Assembly: GCF_000157995.1 (NCBI RefSeq)
Contig: NZ_GG657552.1
Span: 1-36,761, forward strand
Source of the DNA: Holdemania filiformis DSM 12042
Lineage (GTDB): Bacteria; Bacillota_I; Bacilli_A; Erysipelotrichales; Erysipelotrichaceae
Direction: 5' to 3'
Length of the DNA stretch: 36,761 nucleotides
The notes under the pieces are model-generated. The model was not told the DNA's origin. It saw only the letters and a program-made list of their open reading frames with translations, and made no database searches. How positions within the stretch are numbered: position 1 is the stretch's first letter; every line of letters starts with the position of its first letter. Positions 34,725 through 36,761 of the stretch are shown here, in pieces. A program made the translations under genes and the position numbers.

Positions 34725-35429
34725 TTACTTGGCCAGCTGCTGCCGGTAATGGTTGAGAAACCGCTCGGTGATCAGATGTGGCCGGGTGATCGCCGTTCCG
34801 ATTGTGATCATATCCGCACCCGCTTCGACCACAGCGTCGATATCTTTTAATTCCCAGATCCGCCCCTCGGCGTTGACCGGCAAGGTGAAATCCTGTTTCA
34901 GCCGGCGTACTAGCTCGGTATCCGGACCTTCAATCGGATTGACCAGACCGGACAACGTCGTCGACAGGATATCGACACAGCCGCTTTCCGCGCAGAATCT
35001 GCACTCCTCATAGGTCGCGCAGTCAGCCATCACAGCTATATGCGGATAAGTCTCGTGGATCTCATGGAGCAGTGCTAGCAGCTCCGCTTTTCCCCGTTTG
35101 GTGGTGATCCGGGTGTCGAGCGCCAGGATATCCGCGCCCGCCTCCACAACCTCCCGCGCTTTTTCAAACGTTGGCGTAATAAAGACGTCATCCAGTTTTT
35201 TTTCGCCTTTCGGCATGACTTTGTTGATGCCGATGATGATCAGCTTCTCGCTGAGCGAGCGCGCCGCCCGAATGTCCTGCGGCCAGCAGCACCGCACCGC
35301 CTGAGCGCCGCCCAGCATGGCGCTCTGGACCATTTTTTTCATGGTTTCCGCACCGTACAGCGGAGTGTCCTCATAAGCCTGGCAGGAAACGATCAGCTGA
35401 CCCAGACAGGCTTGTACTTTGGGTTTCAT
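34725..35429 (-). CDS. nanE: N-acylmannosamine-6-phosphate 2-epimerase (NanE-like)
   Basis: The 234-residue TIM-barrel enzyme converts ManNAc-6-phosphate to GlcNAc-6-phosphate. Family motifs are LIVSCQAYEDTPLYGAETM, ADILALDTR, KRGKAELL, VMADCATYEE and ILSTTLSGL, in order, with the catalytic Lys in KRGK. The protein overlaps EIID by 1 nt on the same strand. In this operon it would act on sugar phosphate delivered by the PTS, which suggests ManNAc or a related amino sugar as transported substrate. Confidence 0.93.
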   Translation of the reverse strand: MKPKVQACLGQLIVSCQAYEDTPLYGAETMKKMVQSAMLGGAQAVRCCWPQDIRAARSLSEKLIIIGINKVMPKGEKKLDDVFITPTFEKAREVVEAGADILALDTRITTKRGKAELLALLHEIHETYPHIAVMADCATYEECRFCAESGCVDILSTTLSGLVNPIEGPDTELVRRLKQDFTLPVNAEGRIWELKDIDAVVEAGADMITIGTAITRPHLITERFLNHYRQQLAK

Positions 35430-36274
35430 CAGACCGTTAAAATTCCTGAGAAGTAACCGAGGATCGCGATGACCAGATACAACAGGATCATCTTCGTCGC
35501 GCTCCAGTTCTTCTTTGCCATCAGATAATATGTGCCTAACGCTGCCAGGAAAACCGGAAGTTTTGGCCAGACGCCGTTGATCAAGGATTGCAGATCGACG
35601 ATCACAACGCCGTCTTTAACATACTGGAAGCCCAGATTGATGTTCGCGTAAGCACAGGCGATACAGCCGACAACCATCAGACCCACGATGTTCAGTGCAC
35701 TGATGATATCATCCTTCAGATCATTGCCGAGAATCAATTCCGCCGCTTTGGCACCAAAGGCCACGCCGCGATTGAATAAGAACCAGGTCAGCGGCAGCAT
35801 AACCGCTAAGAAAGCGACGATGTAGAAGATCGCGCCGGTAATCTGACCATCCGCGCTTAAGCCGCAGGCAATCGCCAACAAAATCGGGATGAAGGTCCCA
35901 GGAAGCAAGGCATCGCCGATTCCTGCGAACGGTCCCATTAACGCGGATTTGATCGAAGTGATCAGGTCTTCTGGAATGTCCTCGCCGCGGGCTTTCTCCG
36001 CTTCCATGCCAAGGGTAATGCCTGGAATCAAGCAGCCGATAAACGGTTCGGTGTTGAAGAATGGTAAATGGCGGGCCATCAGCTCCTGCTGCTTCTGCGG
36101 ATCGTTCGGGTACAGATCCTCGCGGATATCGCCGAACATCTTAACCATCGCCGGCGCCTGCATGGTTTCCGGCTGATATAAGGATAAATTAAAGCACATC
36201 CAGTTGATATAACACTTGCGGATCAATTTCTTGGAAAGCACGGAAGCTTTCTTGGTTTCCGGTGTATTCGTCAT
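35429..36274 (-). CDS. PTS mannose-family EIID component
   Basis: A 281-residue EIID with the usual motifs: CYINWMCFNLSLYQPETMQAPAMVKMFG, ITSIKSALMGPFAGIGDALLPGT and hydrophobic C-terminal helices. It forms the permease with the EIIC partly visible upstream. Start overlaps the EIIC stop by 1 nt. It is a diverged paralogue of the EIID at 3708-4526. Confidence 0.93.
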   Translation of the reverse strand: MTNTPETKKASVLSKKLIRKCYINWMCFNLSLYQPETMQAPAMVKMFGDIREDLYPNDPQKQQELMARHLPFFNTEPFIGCLIPGITLGMEAEKARGEDIPEDLITSIKSALMGPFAGIGDALLPGTFIPILLAIACGLSADGQITGAIFYIVAFLAVMLPLTWFLFNRGVAFGAKAAELILGNDLKDDIISALNIVGLMVVGCIACAYANINLGFQYVKDGVVIVDLQSLINGVWPKLPVFLAALGTYYLMAKKNWSATKMILLYLVIAILGYFSGILTV

Positions 36275-36761
36275 CAGTTCTGCACTCCTTTCCGGCTGCG
36301 GTTAATCTTGAATTCATACAAGGCGAACAACAGCGCGAACACTAAGACCGTCAGCATATCAACGCCCAGAACGCCGACAAACGCGAAACCGACGGTGAAG
36401 AAAATCAGATCCGTTGGGTTCTTGACCAACAGCTTCATTAAGATCGCGAAGCCGATCAGCGGCATCGGGTTACCGAAAATTGTCATGATGTCGATCAGCC
36501 ACTGCGGCGAATTGGCGACAAGCATTTCAATGGCGCTCTGCCCCCAGTACAGGCAGATAAAGGTCGGAATGAAACGGAACAGGAACTTCACGATATTGCC
36601 CCAGACCGGAACCCAGGTTGCGGCTTCCAGCTTGCCTTGTTCAACCAGCTTCTTCTGATAGTTGACCGGCAGCAGCGTTGCGGCATAACATGGTGTGGCC
36701 ATGATCTGTCCGATCGCGGAGGCGGTAACGGCCAGTGCGACCGTCGTGCCGGAATCCAGAT
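36274..36761 (-). CDS. PTS mannose-family EIIC component (partial, cut by window edge)
   Basis: The 3' part of an EIIC gene on the minus strand. Reading continues upstream to the window edge without a stop: the first visible residues are LDSGTTVALAVTASAIGQIM, typical of the middle of an EIIC, so the Met at 36702 is internal. About 160 residues are visible, with hydrophobic segments near residues 60-75, 85-105 and 115-150. EIIB, if present, should lie outside the window. Confidence 0.9.
   Translation of the reverse strand, partial: LDSGTTVALAVTASAIGQIMATPCYAATLLPVNYQKKLVEQGKLEAATWVPVWGNIVKFLFRFIPTFICLYWGQSAIEMLVANSPQWLIDIMTIFGNPMPLIGFAILMKLLVKNPTDLIFFTVGFAFVGVLGVDMLTVLVFALLFALYEFKINRSRKGVQN

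Overview
The window looks like the chromosome of a low-to-mid GC Firmicute, most likely a gut Erysipelotrichales relative (Holdemania-like). I infer this from the hslO-dusB-lysS order with a T-box in front of lysS, several mannose-family PTS operons, SirTM/macrodomain genes, and exported flavin reductases paired with MerR regulators. The species call is inference. I see no rRNA, tRNA, CRISPR array, insertion sequence or prophage.

Layout. (1) 299-6675: a PRD-type PTS regulator, then an operon with mannose-family EIIB, EIIC and EIID, a YczE-like membrane protein, a divergent NagA-like amidohydrolase and EIIA. It has a cre-like site at its promoter and a terminator at its end. (2) 6945-8821: hslO and dusB, ending in a strong terminator. 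(3) 8958-13079: an S41-protease-like lipoprotein, a YtrA-type GntR regulator and an ABC ATPase/permease pair. (4) 13241-15001: a lysine T-box leader and lysS. (5) 15182-17550: a MerR-family regulator and a Tat/lipobox flavoprotein reductase, joined by a 19-bp-spacer promoter carrying a perfect dyad. (6) 17702-20986: an HxlR regulator divergent from a flavin-binding split-barrel protein, then a split-barrel/ferredoxin fusion, a zinc macrodomain hydrolase and a class M sirtuin (SirTM). (7) 21017-26563: an AraC regulator, a HisJ-type PHP phosphatase, a large gene broken by one frameshift, and a metallophosphoesterase lipoprotein. (8) 26697-29825: a nitroreductase behind a CopY/BlaI-type palindrome, a flavodoxin, a DUF3796 membrane protein with an XRE regulator, and a MerR regulator behind its own dyad. 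(9) 29955-33533: two promoters sharing an identical 24-nt block. One drives DUF3842, an ECF S component and an unknown protein; the other drives an aldo/keto reductase with ferredoxin centres and a small MerR regulator. (10) 33739-36761, minus strand: the distal part of an amino-sugar PTS operon (EIIC cut by the window edge, EIID, NanE, a YcxB-like protein, EIIA).

The ends of the window are amino-sugar uptake loci. The middle is dominated by redox and flavin enzymes, each with a dedicated one-component regulator. The strongest leads are the SirTM/macrodomain module, which is translationally coupled to a flavin/ferredoxin protein and lacks the usual GcvH-L/LplA2 partners in this window; the three MerR-type promoters whose operators can be read directly; the CopY-box-like site before the nitroreductase; and the NagA-like enzyme that has lost expected metal ligands.
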